From NCBI GenBank assembly GCA_947452525.1, contig CANGCW010000002.1:1-35441 (forward strand): a stretch of 35,441 nt of DNA. The letters run 5' to 3'. Positions 1-8,264 of the stretch are shown here, piece by piece. Both the position numbers and the translations under genes were made by a program. Source of the DNA: Actinomycetota bacterium (GTDB taxonomy: Bacteria; Actinomycetota; Actinomycetes; Nanopelagicales; Nanopelagicaceae). The notes beneath the pieces are model-generated. The model ran no database searches. It was given only the letters and a program-made list of their open reading frames with translations, and was not told where the DNA came from. Positions within the stretch are counted from its first letter, which is position 1. Every line of letters begins with the position of its first letter.

Positions 1-416
1 CGTTCCCAACCGCATTCAATCTTGAATTTCTTGATTGTTGCTTCGATGGCATCAAGATTCTCTCGGCCGAGACGTTCAATCGTCTCCATCTCCTTCGGAA
101 ATCTCGCCATGCCATTCACAAAGCCATGAGTAAGAGAGGTACTGCAGAATCCACCGTTGCGCCCAGATGCACCTGCGCCAGTCTCTTGCGCTTCAACAAT
201 TACGACACTGCGAGTTGGGTTTCTCGTCTTTGCAATGAGTGCGGTCCATAAGCCGGTATATCCAGCTCCTACGATGCAGAGATCGGCTTCAATATCGCCG
301 ATGAGTCCAGGATGCCAATCGGGCTCCAAGGGATCTGTATCTAGCCACCATAACTCTGGGTGGACCTCTTCAAGACTCTTAAGAACTTCTAGTTTCTCAG
401 AATAATCTGAACTCAC
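1..416 (-). CDS. FAD-dependent oxidoreductase, DAO family (N-terminal part; 3' end truncated by window edge)
   Basis: Manual reverse-strand translation from GTG at 416: MSSDYSEKLEVLKSLEEVHPELWWLDTDPLEPDWHPGLIGDIEADLCIVGAGYTGLWTALIAKTRNP...GAGASGRNGGFC; Rossmann GxGxxG and ASGRNGG motif typical of DAO-type amine oxidases. Confidence 0.8.
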   Translation of the reverse strand, partial: MSSDYSEKLEVLKSLEEVHPELWWLDTDPLEPDWHPGLIGDIEADLCIVGAGYTGLWTALIAKTRNPTRSVVIVEAQETGAGASGRNGGFCSTSLTHGFVNGMARFPKEMETIERLGRENLDAIEATIKKFKIECGWE

Positions 417-452
417 AACAACTCCACTAATAGGACTGCAATTAGGGAAATC

Positions 453-1349
453 TTAGCCCCTATTAAAGAGATGTATCCGCTTTTGAACGAGCGCCGCGGA
501 GAGTAGGACTAGCACCCCGCCAAAAATCTGATGCACGCCGAATGGCTCGTCAAGGAACCAGATACCGAGCACCGTTGCAACAAGCGGAGTTATATAGGTA
601 ACGGTACTCGCGATTGCGCTTCCAGCAATGCGGACATTTCTAAAGTTCCAAATATAGGCAACCCCTGTGCCAAGCACACCAAGGAGAAGAATTCCCCAGA
701 TAGCATGTGAGGTGAATGGCGCGCGCTTGATGCCGATAAAGAGTGCGAAGGGAGATAGCAAGATTGCCGAACTGCAGACCTGAGCCGTGGCAAGAGTCGT
801 GGAGCTATAACTCATCGCTCCGATATAGCGCTTTGAGTACGGGAAGGAGATCCCGTAACAGAGAGTTGCACCCAATAAAGCAACTACTCCAACGGTGCTG
901 TTCTTACTCAGGCCACTAAACGCTCCCGTAAGAGATGCGATGCCGAGAAAGCCAAGAAGAATTCCAAGGCTCTGGTCTTTATTGATTCTCTGCTCTTTAA
1001 AGGCGAAGGAGATGATGATTCCGGTCATCAAAGGTGTCGTGGCATTAAGTAGCCCGGCCATAACGCTGGATACATGCTGCTCACCAAAGGCGAAGAGATA
1101 ACCAGGAACCGCGTTGAGTAACAGAGCGAGAACGGCCAGGTGGAACCAATCCTTGGCCTTATTAGGTAATTTGCTCTTTGTCATTGCTGAGTAGATCAGA
1201 AGAGTTGTTCCGCCAATTAATCCTCGTCCGAATGCGATGCCGATCGATGTAAGCGACTCAAGGCCCCACTTGATGAAGAGAAAAGAACTACCCCAGACGA
1301 TTCCGAGAGCGATAAAGCCAGGTAGCCAGGACTGCGAGCTCTTCTTCAT
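453..1349 (-). CDS. DMT-superfamily EamA-type transporter
   Basis: 298 aa, about 10 hydrophobic segments, two EamA-like repeats (GIVWGSSFLFIKWGL..., ALLGATLCYGISFPYSKRYIG...). Confidence 0.85.
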   Translation of the reverse strand: MKKSSQSWLPGFIALGIVWGSSFLFIKWGLESLTSIGIAFGRGLIGGTTLLIYSAMTKSKLPNKAKDWFHLAVLALLLNAVPGYLFAFGEQHVSSVMAGLLNATTPLMTGIIISFAFKEQRINKDQSLGILLGFLGIASLTGAFSGLSKNSTVGVVALLGATLCYGISFPYSKRYIGAMSYSSTTLATAQVCSSAILLSPFALFIGIKRAPFTSHAIWGILLLGVLGTGVAYIWNFRNVRIAGSAIASTVTYITPLVATVLGIWFLDEPFGVHQIFGGVLVLLSAALVQKRIHLFNRG

Positions 1350-1373
1350 TCGGCAATAGTAATTACTTTGAGA

Positions 1374-2222
1374 TTAGGCAGCTCGAGAAACGCCCCAGAT
1401 ACTGAAGAGGACAAGTGCGCCACCAACACCCTGAATAAGCGTTGGTACTCCCCTCCCGAGCAGCGCACTTGCTGCAACTCCAGCGACTGGAATCAGGTTG
1501 AGGGCCGAACCCGTTACCTTGCTCGGCAACTTTGAGGAGAGAAAGTTAAAGGCAACAAAGGGAAGGCCAACACCAAAGATTCCAGAGGCGATTGCCGCAA
1601 TCCAGATATGGGTAGGTGCACTCTCGAGATGGCGATGAAACGATGCAAAAACAAGGAGCGAGAGCAGTGCTGAAACAGTTGTCTGTGCAAAGGCAACAGA
1701 GAAAGGGTCTTCGCCCATCAAATATTTACGCATCCCTGTTGAATAAATACCGAAGAGAAGAGCGGAGAGCAAGAAGAAGATCGCGCCACCACCGGCAGAG
1801 AGTGAGCCACCGGCTGCAAGTGCGACTCCAACTATTCCAATCGCGACAGCAAGAAGAGATGCGCGTGAAATTTTATGTGCAAGCCAGAGGCGGGCAATCA
1901 ACAACGAGAAGATCGCCTCGGAAGAGAGAATGATGACGCCAGTACTCGCAGTGGCAGATTTGTAACCGTAATTACCGAGTAGCCATGCTGCAAAGGGCTG
2001 AAGTGCACCAATCCACCAGAGATAACGCCACCTTACTTTTACGTGGTTCTGAAATAACCGGACGACGGCTAAGAAAAGAAAGCCCACCGTGCACTCAATA
2101 GCGGTCAGCGTGAGAGGTGCGAATCTGGTGACTGCAATATCAGCCAGGGGGTTTGATACACCCCAGCTCGCCATGCAGGCGAGAAGAATCAGCCAATTCT
2201 TCATCGTTGACTTACTGTGCAA
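1374..2222 (-). CDS. DMT-superfamily EamA-type transporter (second, adjacent)
   Basis: 282 aa, hydrophobic EamA repeats (LLACMASWGVSNPLADIAVTRFAPLTLTAIE...). Confidence 0.8.
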   Translation of the reverse strand: MHSKSTMKNWLILLACMASWGVSNPLADIAVTRFAPLTLTAIECTVGFLFLAVVRLFQNHVKVRWRYLWWIGALQPFAAWLLGNYGYKSATASTGVIILSSEAIFSLLIARLWLAHKISRASLLAVAIGIVGVALAAGGSLSAGGGAIFFLLSALLFGIYSTGMRKYLMGEDPFSVAFAQTTVSALLSLLVFASFHRHLESAPTHIWIAAIASGIFGVGLPFVAFNFLSSKLPSKVTGSALNLIPVAGVAASALLGRGVPTLIQGVGGALVLFSIWGVSRAA

Positions 2223-2886
2223 GTTCGAGAGCCTTTAAGAGCGCTTCCCACGTCGGTCCTGTTGGTTCAGTGAATTCAAAGTGTCCGATTCCTTCAAGTG
2301 GGAAGAAGGTAACCGTTGAGCCCTTTGATTTGCAGTTTCGCAAATATCCCTGTGTCACTTCAAAGGGGACGCGGTCATCTACAGTGCCTTGAATAATAAA
2401 GAGTGGTGCGCGAGGAGCAGGCAACTTCATCGGATCAAGATCTGGTCGAGAGCTCGCGGGCGCTTCTAACCATTCAGCGACCGCTCCTTGTCCTAGACCA
2501 CGCGTCTCGGTCTCCTCCATATCCGCGACCGGAGCGAGTCCAATAACCGCGATGACATTTGAGTAGAAGCGCTCCGTGATGAGAGCGAGATGGCCACCTG
2601 CAGAGAATCCAACAAGGATGATTTTCTCGTTAATAAAGGTGTCGAGCGCGCTTCGCACATCTTTGACGAGAGTATCTGGGTCACCCGGACGGCGACGATA
2701 TTCGATGGAAGAGAGATTCCACTTCAACGCTGAGAGCGCCTCAGCAACCTTCTTAAAGTGATCGCGGTTCCACTCGACACCCCAATATCCACCGTGAATC
2801 AGAACGATACGTGGCTTTGCGGAGGAGAACTGCTCGTAGCGATCAATGACCTGATCCGGATCTGTTCCGTACGGAATCGTGATCAT
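2212..2886 (-). CDS. alpha/beta hydrolase
   Basis: HGGYWG oxyanion motif, GFSAGGH nucleophile elbow, D...V and GH catalytic positions (IQGTVDDRVPFE, EGIGHFEF). Confidence 0.8.
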   Translation of the reverse strand: MITIPYGTDPDQVIDRYEQFSSAKPRIVLIHGGYWGVEWNRDHFKKVAEALSALKWNLSSIEYRRRPGDPDTLVKDVRSALDTFINEKIILVGFSAGGHLALITERFYSNVIAVIGLAPVADMEETETRGLGQGAVAEWLEAPASSRPDLDPMKLPAPRAPLFIIQGTVDDRVPFEVTQGYLRNCKSKGSTVTFFPLEGIGHFEFTEPTGPTWEALLKALELAQ

Positions 2887-3410
2887 CAGTATCCGATCTT
2901 TCCGTCGAGTGCTTCTCGGATCATATCCATATGGCCAAGGTGACGCGCATACTCTTCAAGAAGATGCAGGTGCACAAATCTAGCCGAGACCTCTCGGCCG
3001 TAAGCGCTACTGAAAAAGTGAGCATCTAAATCTTTGGATGCCATTGACTTCCTGGAGCGATCCACACTTGACTGAAAGTTAGTAAATACTTCCGAAATAG
3101 GGTGCGATATGAGATTGAAGAAATCCGGATCATCATTTTCAGTTCCATAAAAATAGCCAATCTCGTGAACACTCTTACCCTCGAGCACCTCTTGGCTCCA
3201 GAAAAGTTCGGCATGGGTGAGGTGGCGAAGAATGCCAATGAGTGAATGTGGCGAGTTAGGAACTGGAGTTGTGCGAAGTTGCTCCTCGCTTAACTCTTCA
3301 CATTTAGCCAGCACCGTCTCGCGATGAAAATCCAAGAGCGAGTTCGCCATCGCCCTCTCATCCCCCGTGACACGAGCCGGGGTGCGATCTTTGGGCCAAG
3401 GGGTAAACAT
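2886..3410 (-). CDS. DinB / DUF664-family protein
   Basis: 174 aa with HSLIGILRHLTHAELFW and LLEEYARHLGHMDMIREALDG, the DinB-family metal-binding His pattern. Confidence 0.75.
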   Translation of the reverse strand: MFTPWPKDRTPARVTGDERAMANSLLDFHRETVLAKCEELSEEQLRTTPVPNSPHSLIGILRHLTHAELFWSQEVLEGKSVHEIGYFYGTENDDPDFFNLISHPISEVFTNFQSSVDRSRKSMASKDLDAHFFSSAYGREVSARFVHLHLLEEYARHLGHMDMIREALDGKIGY

Positions 3411-3456
3411 AAGCGAATCGTAATCGTGTCCGAGCCGGGTGTGGCAGAATCAAGCC

Positions 3457-3693
3457 ATGCACACCGTGAGATTCTTCGCTGCAGCCCGAGCGGCAGTTGG
3501 AGCGAGTGAACTCTCGTTAGAGCTCTCCACTCTTGAAGATCTACGACAGTTCTGCCGCGCCCACTCCGAGGAATTCGGCAACTTAATTCAGAGCTGCACA
3601 TTCCTCGTTGATGGAATCTCTGAGAGCAATTTCAATAAGTCACTTGCGCAGGGCGTGGAAATCCACGTATTGCCAAAGTTTGCAGGCGGCTAG
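3457..3693 (+). CDS. MoaD/ThiS-family small sulfur-carrier protein (MoaD-like; CysO-like role not excluded)
   Basis: 78 aa MHTVRFFAAARAAVGASELSLE...VEIHVLPKFAGG: MoaD-like N-terminus (RFFAAARAAVG) and C-terminal GG. Start taken as the second Met of the listed ORF. Confidence 0.75.
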   Translation: MHTVRFFAAARAAVGASELSLELSTLEDLRQFCRAHSEEFGNLIQSCTFLVDGISESNFNKSLAQGVEIHVLPKFAGG

Positions 3694-3694
3694 G

Positions 3695-3713
3695 TGTTCC
3701 ACTTTATGGAACA
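3695..3713. promoter_or_regulatory. Inverted repeat TGTTCCA-CTTTA-TGGAACA, candidate IclR-family operator
   Basis: 7-bp perfect arms, 5-bp spacer, upstream of the PLP enzyme at 3756; matches sites at 14300-14318 and 8212-8230. Confidence 0.6.
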
Positions 3714-3755
3714 AAAATCCCACTATGCGGAGCAATAAACCTCAATAATTCACCC

Positions 3756-4664
3756 ATGACACAGGTAAAGAAGATGAACACAATCCTCGACGCGATCGGC
3801 AATACGCCGCTCATCAATATCGAGGGTATCTGGGTGAAGATGGAGTTTATGAATCCATCGGGTTCAATCAAGGCTCGCATTGCGAAGTACATGATTGAGC
3901 GCGCCGAGAGTGAAGGTCTTCTTAAGCCTGGCGATACAATCGTTGAAGCAAGTAGCGGAAACACTGGAAATGCGATGTCGATGGTCGCAGCTGTTAAGGG
4001 CTACAAGATGCTCGTCATCATGCCCGACAATATGAGTCCTGAGCGCACCGCTATCAGCCAAGCATTCGGTGCAGAGGTGCATACGATGGGTGACTTCCAC
4101 GTAAATGACGCGCTCGATGAGGCTCGTCGAATCGGCGAGCAGCCAGGATATTTTGCGCCACAGCAATTTGATAATGAGTGGAATGTGATTGAGAACCGCG
4201 AATGGCTCGGTCAGGAGATTCTGAGCGAGATGCCAGTCCTCCCAGATCTCGTTATCGGTGGCGTCGGAACCGGCGGAACAATCGTCGGTGTTGGTCAAGC
4301 ATTTAAAGCCGCTAATCCAAACTGTAAGGTCATTGCACTTGAACCAGCAGAGTCATGCACGATTCTTTGCGGTGAGGTAAGTAAGCATCTCATCGAAGGA
4401 ATTGCAGATGGCTTCGTGCCAGGAATTGTTCAGCGCCACCATGCTGAACTCGATGGATTTGTTGATATTCACTCCGATGAGGCTATTGAAGAGATGCGTC
4501 GACTCGCACGTGTTCATGGCCTCTTCGTCGGACCATCATCGGGAGCTCATATGCTCGCTGCTCAACGCCTCAAGGTTCAGTATGGCGTTGAGAATGTCGT
4601 TACTTTCTTCTGCGATGAGGGTGAGAAGTACCTCAACGATTATTGGATTAAGTCAGCGAAGTAA
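3756..4664 (+). CDS. Cysteine synthase / cystathionine beta-synthase family PLP enzyme
   Basis: IGNTPLINI, NPSGSIKARIA (PLP lysine), ASSGNTGNAMSMVAA, PDNMSPERTAISQAFGAEV, GGVGTGGTIVGVG. Start may be the internal ATG at 3774. Confidence 0.85.
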   Translation: MTQVKKMNTILDAIGNTPLINIEGIWVKMEFMNPSGSIKARIAKYMIERAESEGLLKPGDTIVEASSGNTGNAMSMVAAVKGYKMLVIMPDNMSPERTAISQAFGAEVHTMGDFHVNDALDEARRIGEQPGYFAPQQFDNEWNVIENREWLGQEILSEMPVLPDLVIGGVGTGGTIVGVGQAFKAANPNCKVIALEPAESCTILCGEVSKHLIEGIADGFVPGIVQRHHAELDGFVDIHSDEAIEEMRRLARVHGLFVGPSSGAHMLAAQRLKVQYGVENVVTFFCDEGEKYLNDYWIKSAK

Positions 4665-5478
4665 ATCTCTTCGCCTTGCCATCACGGGCAAAGGCGAGAA
4701 GCGTTAATCCAAACTCATCCGCGACCTCAATCGCCAACGAGGTTGGCGCGGAGACTCCGATAAGTGCGCTAATTCCGGCGCAGATTGCCTTCTGAACTAT
4801 CTCGTAACCGACTCGCCCAGAGACGACAATGCTGTAACCAGATAGCGGGAGAAGTGCTTGCATAAGGGCGGCGCCAATCACTTTATCAACGGCGTTATGG
4901 CGACCAACATCTTCACGAGCAATTACCGGCTTTCCCGCTGGATCTATCAAAACTGCGGCATGCAGACCGCCAGTCTTTGTGAAGATTGCTTGGCGGCCAT
5001 TGAGCGCCTCTGCGTAGCTAGCTAACTCTGCTAGCGAGTGATGCGTCTGCTCCACGTTAGATGTGCCACGTGTCCGTAAATCCGAGATATTCGTCGAACC
5101 ACAGACACCACACGCGCTCGTCATGGTGAAACGTCGTTCCATTGTGCGAGGTTGGGCAGGGGCGTTTACAGCAACCTTTGCAATGACAACATTTGCTCGT
5201 TGCCGAGGTGTGAGCGAGCGATCAGCGCAGACCTTTACCTCAAGGAGGTTCTCCGGGTGAGCGAGAAAGCCCTCTCCCCACAAGAATCCAGCAGCGAGAT
5301 CAAGATCCGCACCTGGTGTGCGCATTGTTATGCCAAGTTGTTCTTCAGCCTCACCTCTACGGATGCGAATCTCGAGTGGCTCTTCAACCACAACGCTATC
5401 TGTAGCGGGAACTTCTGTATCGCTTGGTATTGCTCGTACCTTTGATATAGAAGAGGGCGCGTTATCCTCGCTTGGCAT
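4648..5478 (-). CDS. fdhD: Formate dehydrogenase accessory sulfurtransferase FdhD
   Basis: CGVCGS (CxxC) motif, [42 protein letters not shown]. Confidence 0.93.
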   Translation of the reverse strand: MPSEDNAPSSISKVRAIPSDTEVPATDSVVVEEPLEIRIRRGEAEEQLGITMRTPGADLDLAAGFLWGEGFLAHPENLLEVKVCADRSLTPRQRANVVIAKVAVNAPAQPRTMERRFTMTSACGVCGSTNISDLRTRGTSNVEQTHHSLAELASYAEALNGRQAIFTKTGGLHAAVLIDPAGKPVIAREDVGRHNAVDKVIGAALMQALLPLSGYSIVVSGRVGYEIVQKAICAGISALIGVSAPTSLAIEVADEFGLTLLAFARDGKAKRFTSLT

Positions 5479-7117
5479 GGCGATAGAACTCAGTGTGCTC
5501 TGCAGGTAGCGGCGCCTTGCCCTGGATCAAATCAGCAGCACGTTCAGCAACCATCATTACGGGTGCGTAGATATTTCCATTGGTGACATATGGGAATACA
5601 GATGCATCGCAGACACGAAGACCTTCAAGGCCATGAACCTTCATCGTCTCCGGATCAACAACTGACATCTCATCTGTTCCCATCTTCGCAGTACATGATG
5701 GATGTAGAGCGGTCTCTCCATCTTTACGAACCCAGTCGAGAATCTCTTCCGGAGTTGAGACCGATGATCCAGGAGAGGACTCTCCCCCGTTGAACTCGCT
5801 CATCGCTGGCTGGGTGAGGATACGGCGGGCAACCTGAACTGCCTCTACCCACTCGCGTTGATCTTGATCTGTCGAGAGATAGTTAAATTGCAGAGCAGGA
5901 TGTTCGAGTGGATCCTTACTCTTAATCTTTACTGTTCCGCGGGCATCGGAGTACATCGGACCAACGTGGACTTGATAACCATGTCCGCCCTTAGGCCCAG
6001 TTCCGTCGTAACGAATTGCCAGAGGCAAGAAGTGGAACATGAGATTTGGATACTCAACCTCTTCATTGGAACGGGTAAATCCGCCCGCTTCAAAGTGATT
6101 TGTTGCTCCAGGACCCTTACGTAGGAAGAGCCAGGCTGCACCGATAAATGGGCGCTTCCAGACCTTAAGACTTGGCTGCTGGGTAACAGGCTTCAAAGAC
6201 TTGTATTGGACGTAGACCTCGAGGTGATCCTGAAGATTCGCTCCAACTCCTGGAAGGTTCTTCACTACCGGGATACCAAGCGCGTTGAGATCCTTCTCAT
6301 TGCCAACTCCGGAGAGCTGAAGAATCTGTGGCGTATTAATTGCTCCACCGCAGAGAATAACTTCACGGGAGTTAATGATGGTCTTCTTGCCCTTGATGAT
6401 TGCCTCGACGCCGACTGCGCGTTGACCTTCAAAGAGAACCTTTGTAACCATCGCACGTGTCTTTACGGTGAGATTCTTACGCTTCATCGCTGGATAGAGA
6501 TAGGCACGGGCTGCGCTGAGGCGACGGCCGCGGTAGACGTTGCGATCAAAACGGGCAAAGCCCTCTTGCTTAAAACCATTCACATCATCTGTGCGCGGGT
6601 ATCCCGCATCAACTGTTGCCTTAAAGAATGCGGCGAAGAGTGGGCCTTTCGATGGTCCACGTTCTAACTTCAGCGGACCTGAACCACCGCGGAACTCACT
6701 CTTGGGATCGGCGAGGCAGTTCTCCATCTTCCGGAAGTATGGAAGGCAATGTGCGTAATCCCAATTAGCCATTCCCTCATCACGTGCCCAGCGCTCGTAA
6801 TCCATCGGATTGCCGCGTTGGAAGATCATGCCATTAATTGAACTTGAACCGCCGAGGACCTTTCCGCGCGCATGGTAGATGCGACGGTTATTCATAAATG
6901 GCTCTGGCTCTGACTCGTACTTCCAATCGTAGAATTTGCTACCAATCGGGAATGCTAAAGCTGCTGGCATATGAATGAATACATCCCATTTAAAATCTCT
7001 TCGTCCAGCTTCAAGAACGAGAACGCTCTTCTCTGGGTTTTCGCTCAATCGCGCTGCGAGAGCCGAACCTGCTGAACCGCCACCAACGATGATGTAATCG
7101 TACATTTCCACGAACAA
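5462..7117 (-). CDS. betA: Choline dehydrogenase (GMC oxidoreductase)
   Basis: 551 aa; [104 protein letters not shown]: strongly BetA-like. Confidence 0.92.
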   Translation of the reverse strand: MFVEMYDYIIVGGGSAGSALAARLSENPEKSVLVLEAGRRDFKWDVFIHMPAALAFPIGSKFYDWKYESEPEPFMNNRRIYHARGKVLGGSSSINGMIFQRGNPMDYERWARDEGMANWDYAHCLPYFRKMENCLADPKSEFRGGSGPLKLERGPSKGPLFAAFFKATVDAGYPRTDDVNGFKQEGFARFDRNVYRGRRLSAARAYLYPAMKRKNLTVKTRAMVTKVLFEGQRAVGVEAIIKGKKTIINSREVILCGGAINTPQILQLSGVGNEKDLNALGIPVVKNLPGVGANLQDHLEVYVQYKSLKPVTQQPSLKVWKRPFIGAAWLFLRKGPGATNHFEAGGFTRSNEEVEYPNLMFHFLPLAIRYDGTGPKGGHGYQVHVGPMYSDARGTVKIKSKDPLEHPALQFNYLSTDQDQREWVEAVQVARRILTQPAMSEFNGGESSPGSSVSTPEEILDWVRKDGETALHPSCTAKMGTDEMSVVDPETMKVHGLEGLRVCDASVFPYVTNGNIYAPVMMVAERAADLIQGKAPLPAEHTEFYRHAKRG

Positions 7118-7131
7118 CTCCGTTCAAAGTA

Positions 7132-7167
7132 AAACTGCCCAACTGATTATAGTCAGTTGGGCAGTTT
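7132..7167 (-). terminator. Hairpin AAACTGCCCAACTGA-TTATAG-TCAGTTGGGCAGTTT, probable terminator after the betaine-binding protein gene
   Basis: Perfect 15-bp arms with 6-nt loop, 18 bp downstream of the stop of 7186-8127; on the minus strand followed by TTACTTTG. Confidence 0.75.
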
Positions 7168-7185
7168 GTTGACTTAATTAATTAC

Positions 7186-8127
7186 TTACGCGAGCCAAGC
7201 CTTAACTTGAGCTGGGTGCGCCTTGATCCACTTCTGTGCTGCCTTCTCAGGTGTCATGCCACCTTCGATATCTGCCGCAACAGCGTTCTGATCTGCATTT
7301 GTCCACTTGAAGTTCTTTACAATCTTTGCGAAGACTGAACCTGAGTCCATGAGCTTCTTTGTAGCGAGCTTCTCAAGTGGTGTTGCTGGATAATCGGTAA
7401 GGCCTGATGCCTTTGCGGCATCTGACCAATCGTTCTTAGGGAAGTTAACGCGAGCCTTATCAAGGCCAGGTACCTTCACGAAGAGTGTTGATGGCTCCCA
7501 CCAGTAGATAAGTGCAGGCTTCTTATTCTTCTCAGCCTTGGTAATGGTTGAGATAAGAGCTGCCTCAGAACCAGTAGCAATCGCCTTGAACTTCAACTTA
7601 TTGGCCTTAATCATCTTCTCGCCAATGGTTGTATATCCTGGAGGGCCTTCGAACCATGCACCCTTGCCACCTGAATCAGCGGTCTTGAAGAGTGATGCGT
7701 ACTTATTCAAATTCTTTGAGTTGGTAATTCCTGGATACTTCTTGACCATCCATGGAGCTACAAACATTCCGATCTTTCCAACGTTTCCGTTAGCTCCGAC
7801 GAGCACTACTGCGCCGCGATCGGTCCACTTCTGCCAACGTCCGCCGCCCCAATCTTCGATGATCACATCGGTGGTGCCGGCTTCCATTGCATCATAGGTA
7901 GTTCCACCCTCAGTAAGTGTTGACTGATTGATGGTGCAACCCTGTGCCTTAGCAACTTCGGTTACTACCTGTGCAGAAGCTGTGTAGCCATTCCAAGCGT
8001 GCATTGCGATTCCCCATGTGCCACAATCAGCAGCTTTTGACGATGACTGGAATGTTGCAGTCATAGCAAAGGCTGAAATCATGACTGAAGATGCAAGTGC
8101 AATCTTGCGTCGTGAAGTTAATTTCAT
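7186..8127 (-). CDS. Glycine betaine/choline-type ABC transporter substrate-binding protein (OpuAC/ProX family)
   Basis: Signal peptide (MKLTSRRKIALASSVMISAFAMTATFQSSSKA), OpuAC-like body (DVIIEDWGGGRW, YWWEPSTLF, FKWTNADQNAVAADIEGGMTPEKAAQKWIKAHP); SD AGGAGG upstream of ATG. Confidence 0.88.
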   Translation of the reverse strand: MKLTSRRKIALASSVMISAFAMTATFQSSSKAADCGTWGIAMHAWNGYTASAQVVTEVAKAQGCTINQSTLTEGGTTYDAMEAGTTDVIIEDWGGGRWQKWTDRGAVVLVGANGNVGKIGMFVAPWMVKKYPGITNSKNLNKYASLFKTADSGGKGAWFEGPPGYTTIGEKMIKANKLKFKAIATGSEAALISTITKAEKNKKPALIYWWEPSTLFVKVPGLDKARVNFPKNDWSDAAKASGLTDYPATPLEKLATKKLMDSGSVFAKIVKNFKWTNADQNAVAADIEGGMTPEKAAQKWIKAHPAQVKAWLA

Positions 8128-8211
8128 TACCCCTCCTCGGATAATTTACGTGTTGCGAGGAGTGTAAGCGTTACCTGCATCACTTTCTAGGGTCTTCTCC
8201 ATAATAATTTT

Positions 8212-8230
8212 TGTTTCACATTATGGTACT
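8212..8230. promoter_or_regulatory. Degenerate copy of the inverted repeat (TGTTTCA-CATTA-TGGTACT), candidate IclR-family operator
   Basis: Located in the 8128-8264 gap upstream of the binding-protein gene; 14 of 19 positions match the site at 3695-3713. Confidence 0.4.
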
Positions 8231-8264
8231 TCTGGCGAGATGCTACTTCTGGAGAATCGAGAAG

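Noticed and set aside
157-405. Small antisense ORFs listed on the track (for example 157-405, 1616-1933, 8821-9456, 13530-13877, 32249-32608)
   Set aside because: They lie opposite well-supported genes, lack recognisable domains and appear to be shadow ORFs of biased codon usage.
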